A DNA stretch of 39,038 nt. Source: an uncultured Lachnospiraceae bacterium (lineage in GTDB: Bacteria > Bacillota > Clostridia > Lachnospirales > Lachnospiraceae). The translations under genes were made by a program, and so were the position numbers. The stretch is from assembly GCA_947166195.1 (NCBI GenBank), contig CAMVDF010000002.1, forward strand, positions 1-39,038, written 5' to 3'. The notes beneath the pieces are model-generated. The model saw only the letters and a program-made list of their open reading frames with translations. It was not told the DNA's origin and searched no databases. Below are positions 27,847 through 35,634 of the stretch, piece after piece (position 1 is the first letter of the stretch; the number at the start of each line of letters is the position of its first letter).

Positions 27847-28041
27847 ACAATCTCCTGCTTCACTGTATCCTTCTCTTCACTAAAAAGCCGTTTACACGTT
27901 CTATATTTCTCACTGCTCCTCTCTTCTTTGCCTTCCCCGTCATCTTTTATCAAAGTTTCCTGATTGACTTTTTGGCTTCATTATAATATATTTTAAGAAA
28001 GGCATTACCGAGTAAACGGTTCGCCTTTGTGATTAGCTACA

Positions 28042-28082
28042 AAAGAAAGCAACTAACCTTTGGCGTGGCGGTTGCTTTCTTT
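28042..28082 (-). terminator. Intrinsic-terminator-like hairpin after the small-peptide ORF (copy B)
   Basis: AAAGAAAGCAAC (28042-28053) pairs perfectly with GTTGCTTTCTTT (28071-28082) over 12 bp with a 17-base loop; the minus-strand RNA continues with a U-rich run. The stop codon of the small ORF (28053-28055) lies in the stem, so terminating transcripts would contain leader plus small ORF only. The IspD/TarI-like gene starts ~200 bases further on. Confidence 0.75.
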
Positions 28083-28217
28083 CATTTTGTGATTCTTTCT
28101 GTCCTGGATCCTGAAAACCACTGCAAGAACAAGTCCCGCAACAGATGCTATCGATCCAAGTACAGTAATTAAACTCACTTGACTACTTGATAATGACCCT
28201 TTCTTCAGATTTCCCAT
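28053..28217 (-). CDS. 54-aa single-pass membrane peptide
   Basis: The start is the ATG at 28217, which has AAGGAG eight bases upstream; an in-frame ATG six codons earlier lies on top of that site and is rejected. The product has a short basic head MGNLKKGSLSSS, one hydrophobic helix of about 21 residues (SLITVLGSIASVAGLVLAVV, residues ~15-34) and a strongly basic tail (RIQDRKNHKMKESNRHAK). I recognise no family. Size and charge pattern are like type I toxin peptides or leader peptides. It has its own strong promoter (28308-28336) and terminator (28042-28082), and a broken copy exists at 24762-24860, so selection or recent spread is likely. Confidence 0.65.
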   Translation of the reverse strand: MGNLKKGSLSSSQVSLITVLGSIASVAGLVLAVVFRIQDRKNHKMKESNRHAKG

Positions 28218-28268
28218 AATGATCACTCCTTTCATACTGCATGGGAGTTCTCGGATAAATCCGGCAAA

Positions 28269-28301
28269 AAGGCGAACCGCTTACCGTTTATGGTAATGCC
28301 C
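28269..28301 (-). promoter_or_regulatory. 5'-end RNA hairpin at predicted +1 of the operon leader
   Basis: The minus-strand transcript is predicted to begin at G28301 with GGGCAUUACC; UUACC and GGUAA enclose a six-base AUAAAC loop, and GGC/GCC extend the fold. LoaP-type antiterminators act through a small hairpin in the 5' leader of their target operon, and the loaP gene lies just upstream, so this is the best candidate recruitment site. The role is inference. Confidence 0.55.
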
Positions 28302-28307
28302 AATTTT

Positions 28308-28336
28308 ATTATAGAACATTTGTTCGATAAGGTCAA
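28308..28336 (-). promoter_or_regulatory. Strong sigma-A-type promoter
   Basis: On the minus strand: -35 TTGACC (28336-28331), 17-base spacer, -10 TATAAT (28313-28308), and a G at the expected start point (28301). It drives the leader, the small-peptide ORF and, past the terminator, the downstream glycan operon. This is the best promoter in the window. The other part of the 28236-28556 gap (28337-28488) holds no gene. Confidence 0.8.
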
Positions 28337-28488
28337 GTCTCCCCGTCATCTTTTGTCATAGCTCCGCCATCCGCACCTTTTCTTCGCAAAAAAGTGCGCC
28401 CGTTTCGAATTATGTCGGATCGGAATCACCGCGCGGCATGGCAGCTGCGGTTTTTCTTCACTTCATGAAAAAGCTGTTTGAATGCCCT

Positions 28489-28516
28489 ATAATAATATCG
28501 GAGTAAAATGGTACAA
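28489..28516 (-). promoter_or_regulatory. Possible second, weaker promoter downstream of loaP
   Basis: On the minus strand TTGTAC (28516-28511), 16-base spacer, TATTAT (28494-28489). It would give a longer leader containing a GC-rich stretch around 28370-28440. Weak match; listed as a candidate only. Confidence 0.3.
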
Positions 28517-28556
28517 AATGAAGACCGGAAGAGATTTCTTCAAGCTCATCCAATCC

Positions 28557-29348
28557 TCATTCCGTTCCATGCTTCACCACCTCCACCTCATCGGCGGAAA
28601 ATTCCATCCTTGCGATGGTGTTTATCATGGGGAGGGATGTGTAGACCTTTCTGCGGACAGGATCAACCTTTTCCACTATGAAGATCTGTCCGCCGTACAC
28701 TTCATCTTCACCGGCTGTGCTCACAAACCTCACTGTGTCACCCGGATGGATGCCTATGTCTATGTCGTCAATGAACGGCTTTGAAGCTTCGTCCTTTTTT
28801 TCCATGCTTTCCCTGATCCATGCGATCGGAGGATCATCATCGGTCCAGAGTCCGAACTTGAGCTTCCTTTTTTTTCCAAAAAGCTCTATCTCCACTATGG
28901 CTCTGCGGCGCATGACATCAAGCTTTGTGATATGGCTGCTATATTTTTCGAGCGGGCCTATGAGTTTTTCGATCCTTCCGCTTGTGGATCTTTTGATATA
29001 GGATACCCGCATGACACCCTGGTCAAGGAGGCTTTCAAGAAAATCCTCATCCTCTTTTCCCACAGGCAGGAATGTGATCTCTCCTTCCTTTTCCCTGGAA
29101 CCGAGGACTCTCGTAAACTCCGGTATTCTTTTTGCTGTCCGGAAAACCTTTTCGGGTGTATCGGTCTCCACAAAAAAATAACCGGGAAAGAAATGATGGA
29201 GGAATATCCGGCCTTTTCCATCCTTTTTTCGAACATCTTCATACAGCGGAATGAAGCATCTTTTGCAGTCTTCCGGATCCGTCAGCTTTTTCATCAGTTC
29301 GGAGACATTTTCCTCATTTCCGCTCCGGGTCTGCACCACGTACCACAT
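28557..29348 (-). CDS. loaP: LoaP-type processive transcription antiterminator (NusG paralogue)
   Basis: The 263-aa protein starts MWYVVQTRSGNEENVSELMK, the NGN-domain opening of specialised NusG paralogues, and continues with CKRCFIPLYEDVRKKDGKGR, FFPGYFFVETD, and TRVLGS. The insert after the NGN domain (RRRAIVEIELFGKKRKLKFG) and the C-terminal KOW domain (HPGDTVRFVSTAGEDEVYGG, IVEKVDPVRRKVYTSL) fit LoaP. LoaP binds a hairpin in the nascent leader RNA and lets RNA polymerase pass terminators in long polysaccharide or antibiotic operons of Firmicutes. It sits immediately upstream of a promoter, leader hairpin and terminator. The start is eight bases after the stop of the upstream TIM-barrel gene. 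Confidence 0.88.
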   Translation of the reverse strand: MWYVVQTRSGNEENVSELMKKLTDPEDCKRCFIPLYEDVRKKDGKGRIFLHHFFPGYFFVETDTPEKVFRTAKRIPEFTRVLGSREKEGEITFLPVGKEDEDFLESLLDQGVMRVSYIKRSTSGRIEKLIGPLEKYSSHITKLDVMRRRAIVEIELFGKKRKLKFGLWTDDDPPIAWIRESMEKKDEASKPFIDDIDIGIHPGDTVRFVSTAGEDEVYGGQIFIVEKVDPVRRKVYTSLPMINTIARMEFSADEVEVVKHGTE

Positions 29349-29356
29349 ATCCGGGT

Positions 29357-30376
29357 TTACTCCGTTATCCTCTGGGCAAGGTACTCCCCTGTCTCACAGA
29401 TCGTGCGAAGCACCGCCGGATGCAGTTCTTCAGGAAAGCTGCTCATGACGGGATAGGTTTCAAAACTGAGTGTCCCTGAAAAATCAATGCTTCGAAGTGC
29501 TTCAATATATTCATCCCAGTCTACACCGTAGCCTTCCCCCTTTGTGCCTCTGAAGGTAAAGGGAAGCTGGTGTATATCTCCCACACCGTCATTATCATGT
29601 ATATGAAGTATCCTGATATGTTTTCCGAGAACCGCAGTATAATCCTTAAATTTCCTTTTAACGAGATTCAGGTGTCCCGAGTCGAGGCAGAAACAAAAGC
29701 ACTCCTCACCCGCTCTTTCGTTCAGAGTTTCAATATATGAAAGTGCCTCATAGGGGTCGGAGCAGGGACCCTCAATGATCCCGGCGCTGCTGCCGCCATA
29801 GAGGTTTTCCAGACATACCTTCACGCCGTGTGTCTTGATGAAGGGGATCAGAGTCTCATAATAATCCAGGTTTGCCGCGATCTCACCTTCAACACTGCCG
29901 TTCTTTCCATCCCTCAGTTTGCTTGAATGGATCACCATATAGGGTATCCCCAGATACTGCGCCACAGCAAAGCACTTGGGGATCACCTCGCTCTTCATGA
30001 ATGTATTCTGCTTTTTCTTTCCCTCTATCTCAACGGGATAGGGGGCATGCATCTGGGAGCAGACAAGGCCGCATTCATCAAGATACTGCTTGTATTTTTC
30101 AAAATAGGCAAGTATCTCCTGTGTGCTCTTCTCAAAAAAGCCGCCGACCTTTCCGGCATATACATCGTTATTTTTCAAAAATGCATCCAGATTGAAATCA
30201 ACGCAGTCAAAGCCTGCGTTCCGTATCATCTGAAAAGGTCTTTTCGTGAGCTTTACCCTTGTCCTCTTTTCGTTCTTTTTTTCCGCGCTTAAATCTTCTT
30301 CGAGAAGCCCCTTTGTCTGGACTCCTATCCTGATCCTCTTATCTGTCAAAATAGTCTCTCCTGTATCTTTCAGCAT
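29357..30376 (-). CDS. Sugar phosphate isomerase/epimerase (AP-endonuclease family 2 TIM barrel)
   Basis: The 339-aa protein has all the metal-binding positions expected for this TIM-barrel family: MVIHSSKLRDG, VCLENLYGG, CFCLDSGHLNL, RILHIHDNDGVGDIHQLPFT and LSFETYPV. It probably isomerises or epimerises a sugar or polyol phosphate feeding the glycan. The upstream gene encodes a paralogue that has lost these ligands. The ATG at 30376 overlaps that gene by 38 bases and has AAGGA upstream; a TTG at 30349 with AGGAGA eight bases before it is a realistic alternative start (then 330 aa). Confidence 0.82.
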   Translation of the reverse strand: MLKDTGETILTDKRIRIGVQTKGLLEEDLSAEKKNEKRTRVKLTKRPFQMIRNAGFDCVDFNLDAFLKNNDVYAGKVGGFFEKSTQEILAYFEKYKQYLDECGLVCSQMHAPYPVEIEGKKKQNTFMKSEVIPKCFAVAQYLGIPYMVIHSSKLRDGKNGSVEGEIAANLDYYETLIPFIKTHGVKVCLENLYGGSSAGIIEGPCSDPYEALSYIETLNERAGEECFCFCLDSGHLNLVKRKFKDYTAVLGKHIRILHIHDNDGVGDIHQLPFTFRGTKGEGYGVDWDEYIEALRSIDFSGTLSFETYPVMSSFPEELHPAVLRTICETGEYLAQRITE

Positions 30377-31400
30377 TTACACCCATTCCTTCAAGCTGGC
30401 TTTTTATCTCCTCAAGGTACTGCAGGTTGCATATCACCACGTTTCGTTCTTCTTCGGGGATCTCGAGTATCTTTTCCGGAGACTCCACCTTTACCCCGTG
30501 AACCTTCTTTCCCCACAGAGCGCTGTTATTATCCACCGCAAAAGCAGGCGGATACTGTTTTCCCCACTCTTTCATATAATAAAAGAGCATCTCGCCCGCA
30601 CCGAAGAGTATGAGTTTGCGACTCCTGTCTGCGAGCCTTTCCGGAGTTTTTGAATGATATTCCCACTCATTGCAGATGGCCGCGAACAGGTTCAGATAGG
30701 TCCTCCCCAGCTCCTTCGGACATGCGGCAAAGGTTCCTTTGATATCTCCTATGCAAAATACATCGGGATTTTCTCTCATATAATAGCCGGTGAACCTGTA
30801 CCAGTTGACCAGAGGTGCCCCTTTAAGGAATGTGAAGGTGAAGGGAAACTGTCTCAGGTCATCCCTTCCGTCATTTTCGCTGATATATATGACCTTTGTC
30901 CGCTTTCCAAGAGCCCTTGCATGCTCGGAAACCCGCAGAAGCAGCAGTTCGGCACAGCCAACATTGAATGCAGCCCGAAAGATCTCCGTTCCGGATTTTT
31001 CATTCAGCTCATCTACAAAACGGGCCAGTGTACCTCCGTCCGAGAGAACTCCGCGGTAAACTCTTTCGCGCTCCACCACATAACCGTTTTCAATGCACAC
31101 ACCGATCTCCTTTTCCTGCAGGATCGGCGCATGCTTTACCAGGATCCTTTTGAGACGCTCTGCCTCAAAAGCTTCCCTCAATCCGATGGTCTCGATGACA
31201 AGGTATTTCACGCCGCTCATGTGCAGCTCATCCAAAGCACCTTCAAGCAATGCCGCTTCAAGTTCAAAGCATCCGATCCTGATCACCGGAGCACTTCCCG
31301 CAAAGGGAAGTTCTCTGTATTCCGCTCCCAGGATCTTCAATCCGCTCTCCCTTATCTCGTTTTTCGTAACATGGATGTTGTACTGTAATCCGAATTCCAT
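30339..31400 (-). CDS. Degenerate TIM-barrel paralogue with C-terminal Rossmann module
   Basis: The 353-aa protein aligns with its downstream neighbour in the second half of the barrel (YISENDGRDDLRQFPFTF against HIHDNDGVGDIHQLPFTF), but the metal ligands are changed: HIHD to YISE, DSGHLNL to NVGCAELL, and the HSS position to ETIG. It is therefore probably a non-catalytic or re-purposed barrel. From ~261 it carries the recurrent module (RKLILFGAGEMLFYYMKEWG, FAVDNNS, HGVKVESPEKI, NVVICNLQYL). It may form a pair with the intact enzyme. It lies between the GDPD fusion gene (15-base gap) and the active barrel gene. Confidence 0.75.
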   Translation of the reverse strand: MEFGLQYNIHVTKNEIRESGLKILGAEYRELPFAGSAPVIRIGCFELEAALLEGALDELHMSGVKYLVIETIGLREAFEAERLKRILVKHAPILQEKEIGVCIENGYVVERERVYRGVLSDGGTLARFVDELNEKSGTEIFRAAFNVGCAELLLLRVSEHARALGKRTKVIYISENDGRDDLRQFPFTFTFLKGAPLVNWYRFTGYYMRENPDVFCIGDIKGTFAACPKELGRTYLNLFAAICNEWEYHSKTPERLADRSRKLILFGAGEMLFYYMKEWGKQYPPAFAVDNNSALWGKKVHGVKVESPEKILEIPEEERNVVICNLQYLEEIKSQLEGMGVNAERYRRDYFDR

Positions 31401-31415
31401 AACCGTCCTTCCAAC

Positions 31416-33155
31416 CTATGATAAATATCTTTCCGGAACATTTGTAAATATATCAGTAACTCCCCAATACGCCAGATTTCTCCGGTCGTATGAAGGGATC
31501 CGTCTTTCATTTCTGTTCACAAACAGCGGCTCCTGTCCGGTCCAGGAACGCACCGATCTGCCGGAGTCGCGCAGTCTTTCATACTCCTCCTCAAAAACAC
31601 CGCTCATTCCCTCATCACAGGGATGATAATCATTACAGCAAACGGCATCCCCAAAAGACTTCACATCAATTATATCACATCCAAGCATCGCTGTTTTTGC
31701 CGACGGGTCGGTCTCTTTTATAATGCGTATGGAATCTGCAAGAAAGGATGACCATATTATATATTTTTCCATACCCTTGTTTCTTACGATATCAAGAGCT
31801 TCCCTTTCAATACCTTCATATCTTACAACTGTAGTCTTGATTTCTATATTTAATAAAAGCCCGTCCGATTCGCAATATGGTCTCATCACATCAAGGAATT
31901 CCGAAAATGTCGGGATCACGGCCTCCGGGTCATCCGTTCCCTTCATTTTCATGGCTTTCAGCTCATCAAGCGTATGCTCGCAAAGCCTCCCTCTGCCGTT
32001 TTCCGTGACCCGGTCAAGGGTTTCATCATGAAATACGACTATCTGCCCGTCTGCTGTTCTTTGTATATCGGTCTCTATCCCTCTGATCCCGAAAAGCTTT
32101 GCCGCTGCGACAAAGGCGGGAATGGTATTTTCGGGATGATCATAGCTTGCACCTCTGTGTCCCCAGATGCCAACGGCTTTGAGATCTGCTTCAGGCAGGT
32201 CCTGCTCCTTTCTCTTTTCCAGGAATCTTTCCATTATCCCTGCTCTGGCAACGGATTCCGATTCAAGCAGCTTCCTGTCTTCGTACCTCTTTCCTTCTAT
32301 CAGGTCACAAAAAACTTCTGTTTCATAGCAAAGTCCGGCACCCCTGTACTCGCATTCGATGATCTCCTTTTTTGAAGGATCCTCTCCCCTGATCTCAAAC
32401 TGCGAGGTCAGCCACCAAGGTGCTTTGGCATAGATATAACCTTTCGTACCTGCTATTACCAGCTCTCCTTCTGTTTTTGCAAGAAGTCCCGTCTTGCAGG
32501 TCGCGCTGACTCCCCCATCGTATACAAGTGTAGTTTTTGTATACCCGTCCAGTCCGTTCGGTGCTTTCACGCTGTCAAACCTAAGCTGTCTGTACTCTGT
32601 TCCAAAAAATCTCAATACCGGAAGAAGTGCGTATGTTCCAAGTTCCGTGAAGCTTCCACCGTATTTTCTGTCTTCAAATTCTCTTGTGTTTACAGGTGTA
32701 AGTTTTGAAAAAGCCACATCTATGTCTGTTACCTTTCCGATCTTTCCGGAAAGGACTGTTTCACAAAGCTTCAAAAATCCCGGGCAAAAAGCCGTTTTGA
32801 CTGCCTCCAGAAGTACCAGCCCCTTTGATCCTGCCAGATCATAGAGCTCTGCTGCTTCTTTTGCCGAAAAACAAAGGGGTTTTTCGCACAGCACGTGCTT
32901 TCCGCGATCCAGAGCCAACCTTGTGTATGAGACGTGTTCCCTGTGGGGGGCTGCTATGTATACAGCATCAGATCTGTCAAAAAGCCTGTCGATATCCTGT
33001 GTCCAAAATGATATGCCGTGTTTTCCCGCAAAGGCTTCGGCACTTCCCGGATGGGGATTGTATACGCCGCTTATCACCGCGCTTTTATTATCCTTCATGT
33101 CATGGACAAATCTTTCTGTTATGCGTCCGCAGCCGATGATGCCTATCCTGATCAT
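31416..33155 (-). CDS. Fusion: Gfo/Idh/MocA oxidoreductase + glycerophosphodiester phosphodiesterase
   Basis: In this 579-aa protein residues ~1-320 are an NAD(P)-dependent Gfo/Idh/MocA oxidoreductase ([16 protein letters not shown] dinucleotide loop; [30 protein letters not shown]). Residues ~335-575 are a GDPD domain with its catalytic set intact: [37 protein letters not shown] and NIEIKTT. GDPDs cleave glycerophosphodiesters to sn-glycerol-3-phosphate. The oxidoreductase half is a clear paralogue of the one fused to the cytidylyltransferase in the gene directly upstream, and the two genes overlap by four bases (ATGA). The pair probably processes a glycerol- or polyol-phosphate unit. I know of no standard enzyme with this domain pair. 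Confidence 0.87.
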   Translation of the reverse strand: MIRIGIIGCGRITERFVHDMKDNKSAVISGVYNPHPGSAEAFAGKHGISFWTQDIDRLFDRSDAVYIAAPHREHVSYTRLALDRGKHVLCEKPLCFSAKEAAELYDLAGSKGLVLLEAVKTAFCPGFLKLCETVLSGKIGKVTDIDVAFSKLTPVNTREFEDRKYGGSFTELGTYALLPVLRFFGTEYRQLRFDSVKAPNGLDGYTKTTLVYDGGVSATCKTGLLAKTEGELVIAGTKGYIYAKAPWWLTSQFEIRGEDPSKKEIIECEYRGAGLCYETEVFCDLIEGKRYEDRKLLESESVARAGIMERFLEKRKEQDLPEADLKAVGIWGHRGASYDHPENTIPAFVAAAKLFGIRGIETDIQRTADGQIVVFHDETLDRVTENGRGRLCEHTLDELKAMKMKGTDDPEAVIPTFSEFLDVMRPYCESDGLLLNIEIKTTVVRYEGIEREALDIVRNKGMEKYIIWSSFLADSIRIIKETDPSAKTAMLGCDIIDVKSFGDAVCCNDYHPCDEGMSGVFEEEYERLRDSGRSVRSWTGQEPLFVNRNERRIPSYDRRNLAYWGVTDIFTNVPERYLS

Positions 33156-34522
33156 TTTTTTCTGGTCTCCATGAAGCGTTCCACTATATCCGCCATTGCT
33201 ATCGATTCCTCCGAAGTCAGCTTGTAGGTGATGCCGCCGGTGCCGTTCACCTTTGATATGAACTCGCTGATCTCGTATCTGAAGCCGTCTCCCTTGAAGG
33301 ATGACTCGTAGTGGTCCACCTTGTTTGCATCCTCATATCTGACATCAAAGGAGCTGGTCAGCCACCAGGGAGACTGGGCAAGTATATATCCCTGTGTTCC
33401 GGCAACGATCAACTGTCCCTCTGACTTCACACCGGCTCCCGATTTCGCCGTTGCCAGCGCACCGTCATATTCAAGCTGTATCTTTGTGTATCTGTCTATA
33501 CCGTTTTCTTTGTCGGTTATCGATTGTATTATCACATTTTTATAATCAAGACCCAAAAGCTTGAATACCGGCAGCAGACCGTAGGAGCCGAACTCCAGAA
33601 AAGCCCCGCCGTATCTGAAATCCGTCATTTCCCTCGACCTTGGATCTGCAAGCCTGGTGAAGGCTGCCTCCACATCGACTACCTTTCCTATCGTTCCGCT
33701 GTGCGCCACATTCAAAAGCTGCTGGAAGCCCGGCAGATACGCCGTCCTGACACCCTCCATGAGGACCACTTCCTTTTCCTCAGCAAGTGCGTAGAGTTCC
33801 TCGGATTCCTTTACGGTAAAGGCCAGAGGCTTTTCGCAGAGAACATGTTTTCCTGCCTCTATGGCTCTTTTCGTATAGTCATAATGTGTTTCATTTGGAG
33901 ATGCGACAAACACGGCATCCACATCTGACAGAAAGCGTTTGTATTCTCCCGAAAGTACCCTGCACTGGCACCTGACCCTGAAGCTGTCAACAGTCCCATC
34001 CCTGCAGGGGTTATAGGCGCAAACCACCTGGACTCCGGAAACATATCTGGACTCATCAAAAAAACGCGGAGCTATCCTGCCGGTGCCAACTATCCCCATC
34101 CTGATGATGCGGAATCTGTCCTTTCTGACGAGCGTTGATGAGATATCGGGAGTCCTTTTCAGGTAGACTACCTTGCAGTAAGCCTTCAGATAATCAAAGT
34201 ATCCTTCCCAGTCCGAGCCCTCCACAAAGATGTCAACTCCGTATTTCTGGATATCCTCTATCTTCTGGCCCTCGTGATCCTCCACTATGATCTCATCCGC
34301 ATATCCGGTGCTTTTGACATTTTCGATCCTGGTGATGATGGAATCAACGGTATTGAGTTTTCCTCTGGACTCATCGTAATGATCTGTGGTAACACCCACT
34401 ATGAGGTAGTCACCCAGAGCCTTTGCTCTTTCCAGTATTCTTCTGTGCCCCTCGTGAAAAAGATCAAAGGTCCCGTAGGTTATGACCTTTACCTTTCCGT
34501 CTTTTTTCGTGCTTTTTGCCAT
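33152..34522 (-). CDS. Fusion: TagD-type cytidylyltransferase + Gfo/Idh/MocA oxidoreductase
   Basis: Start set at ATG 34522, preceded by GGGGGAG five bases upstream; an ATG at 34609 would overlap the upstream gene and lacks a site. Of 456 residues, ~10-135 match glycerol-3-phosphate cytidylyltransferase: [20 protein letters not shown] (HxGH motif), [17 protein letters not shown] and [12 protein letters not shown] (the RTxGISST-like motif). Residues ~140-455 are a Gfo/Idh/MocA oxidoreductase ([49 protein letters not shown]). The first domain would make a CDP-alcohol (CDP-glycerol or similar); the second would oxidise or reduce a sugar or polyol. Bifunctional enzymes of this layout are plausible for supplying an activated polyol to the two CDP-polyol transferase-like proteins in the cluster. 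Confidence 0.87.
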   Translation of the reverse strand: MAKSTKKDGKVKVITYGTFDLFHEGHRRILERAKALGDYLIVGVTTDHYDESRGKLNTVDSIITRIENVKSTGYADEIIVEDHEGQKIEDIQKYGVDIFVEGSDWEGYFDYLKAYCKVVYLKRTPDISSTLVRKDRFRIIRMGIVGTGRIAPRFFDESRYVSGVQVVCAYNPCRDGTVDSFRVRCQCRVLSGEYKRFLSDVDAVFVASPNETHYDYTKRAIEAGKHVLCEKPLAFTVKESEELYALAEEKEVVLMEGVRTAYLPGFQQLLNVAHSGTIGKVVDVEAAFTRLADPRSREMTDFRYGGAFLEFGSYGLLPVFKLLGLDYKNVIIQSITDKENGIDRYTKIQLEYDGALATAKSGAGVKSEGQLIVAGTQGYILAQSPWWLTSSFDVRYEDANKVDHYESSFKGDGFRYEISEFISKVNGTGGITYKLTSEESIAMADIVERFMETRKK

Positions 34523-34547
34523 ATCTCCCCCGTTTTTAACGATATGA

Positions 34548-35462
34548 TCAATTATAGTCTTTTTTCCACAACCCGTCCATTGATTCCTCAAGTATAACCG
34601 CCATCTCAAAAGGCGGCACGCCCTTATTATCCGTCATGATCTTTTCGAACTCTTCGAGCACTTTTGAGATCCTTGCAGACAGCCGGTCAAGTTCTTCTTT
34701 CTTTTCCTCGTCCGTGTCTGCTTCCACATAGTTTTCAAGCCGTCCTCCTATGTAATGATCCCCTTCTATGCCGAGGAATTTCTTTTCCATATCCGTATCG
34801 GGTCTTTTGAAAGCAGCATAGATCCCCACCGCATCTGCAACGACCTCGTCCCATATGGCATCCTTTTTTTCGGGATATTTCCGGCGGCAGATGAAATGTG
34901 TACACTCGTGATATTTCCTGATGGTATGGGATTTCGGGATCCATTCGTCCTCCGGTATCCCCACGGATGAAGCCGGTGTGTTGCTGTACGGTCCCACAGA
35001 CAGGATGATCAGGGCATCAGTATAATTCTTTTTGTCCGAGGTGAAACGCTTGAACTCCTCGTTCCATCCGGAATCTGATGCTCCCTCGTTTTCCGAAAAA
35101 TACTCCTCCCTGTGATCGTTTATAGTTTTCCAGTTTATCACGCCGTCAAGTATGGAGGCTCCCTGGGTATCGGGGATGTCCACCTTTGCGCAGCGGTTTC
35201 CCATTATACGCAAAAAGGTAATAAAATCCTGTCTTTCATACAGTGTGATGCACATCACCTTTCCTGCAGATGTCCCGGCATATTCAAGTGTATCCCTGTC
35301 GGATGTGGCAAAATGTGAAAGATCATACTCTTCCGGTTCCTCCCCCCGAAGCACCACACCCCTGTACTTTTCAAGAGCATCATCCGACGGCTCTATGTAC
35401 AGCTGTTTATAGGTTTGCGCAAGCGTTTTTATTACACTGCTGCCGCATATCTTCTCTTCCAT
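34548..35462 (-). CDS. Zincin-like protein with HExxH motif, unknown function
   Basis: Start set at ATG 35462, which has AAGGGG nearby upstream; an ATG at 35588 would add 42 unconserved residues running through the promoter region. The 304-aa product contains [15 protein letters not shown] (HExxH at ~185-189) and, 17 residues on, [18 protein letters not shown] with Glu206, the spacing of a gluzincin-type metal site. There is no signal peptide or membrane segment, so it is cytoplasmic. I do not recognise the family. It is the first gene of the minus-strand run, 25 bases ahead of the TagD fusion, and could be regulatory or unrelated to glycan synthesis. Confidence 0.65.
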   Translation of the reverse strand: MEEKICGSSVIKTLAQTYKQLYIEPSDDALEKYRGVVLRGEEPEEYDLSHFATSDRDTLEYAGTSAGKVMCITLYERQDFITFLRIMGNRCAKVDIPDTQGASILDGVINWKTINDHREEYFSENEGASDSGWNEEFKRFTSDKKNYTDALIILSVGPYSNTPASSVGIPEDEWIPKSHTIRKYHECTHFICRRKYPEKKDAIWDEVVADAVGIYAAFKRPDTDMEKKFLGIEGDHYIGGRLENYVEADTDEEKKEELDRLSARISKVLEEFEKIMTDNKGVPPFEMAVILEESMDGLWKKDYN

Positions 35463-35543
35463 ATCACTGCCCCTTTTTCGTTTTATTTTTACAATAACAC
35501 AGTCTGTCCGGTTCATCAAAAAAATGCTGTATCCCAAAACCGA

Positions 35544-35572
35544 TTTACTTATGGGTGATGTTCTATTATAAT
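35544..35572 (+). promoter_or_regulatory. Promoter of the CofE-like gene
   Basis: TTTACT (35544-35549), 17-base spacer, TATAAT (35567-35572), 62 bases before the ATG at 35635. The opposite strand of this divergent gap carries a weaker candidate for the zincin-like gene, TTGATG and TATTGT with a 17-base spacer around 35488-35517. Confidence 0.6.
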
Positions 35573-35634
35573 CATTAATGCTGACCACCTAGAGGTCGGA
35601 AATTTTTGCAGGGTATATCCCGGGGAGGTAATTC

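Larger units (their letters stand above)
27999..28301 (-). other. Leader cassette bounded by inverted repeats (copy B)
   Basis: A ~300-base unit with related ends in inverted orientation: 27999-28027 and 28269-28301 share GGCATTACC (9 bases) and CGGTTCGCCTT (11 bases) as the two arm ends. Between them lie the 54-codon small-peptide ORF and its terminator. The outer right end coincides with the predicted transcription start. It could be read as a MITE-like unit or as an mRNA whose 5' and 3' ends pair; both are inferences. A deleted copy lies at 24730-24871. Confidence 0.7.

Noticed and set aside
27957-27971. CCTGATTGACTTT, matching one end of the REP-like unit at 260-272
   Set aside because: Only 13 bases match, with no GGGACGG core and no partner arm; probably chance or a very decayed copy.
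27985-28000. TATAAT-like box upstream of the IspD/TarI-like gene
   Set aside because: No -35 element at proper distance, and it lies in an AT-rich run; not enough to call an internal promoter.
30654-31388. 244-codon open frame on the plus strand
   Set aside because: It is exactly antisense to the TIM-barrel paralogue gene, has no ribosome-binding site and no recognisable protein features; a shadow of the real gene's codon bias.
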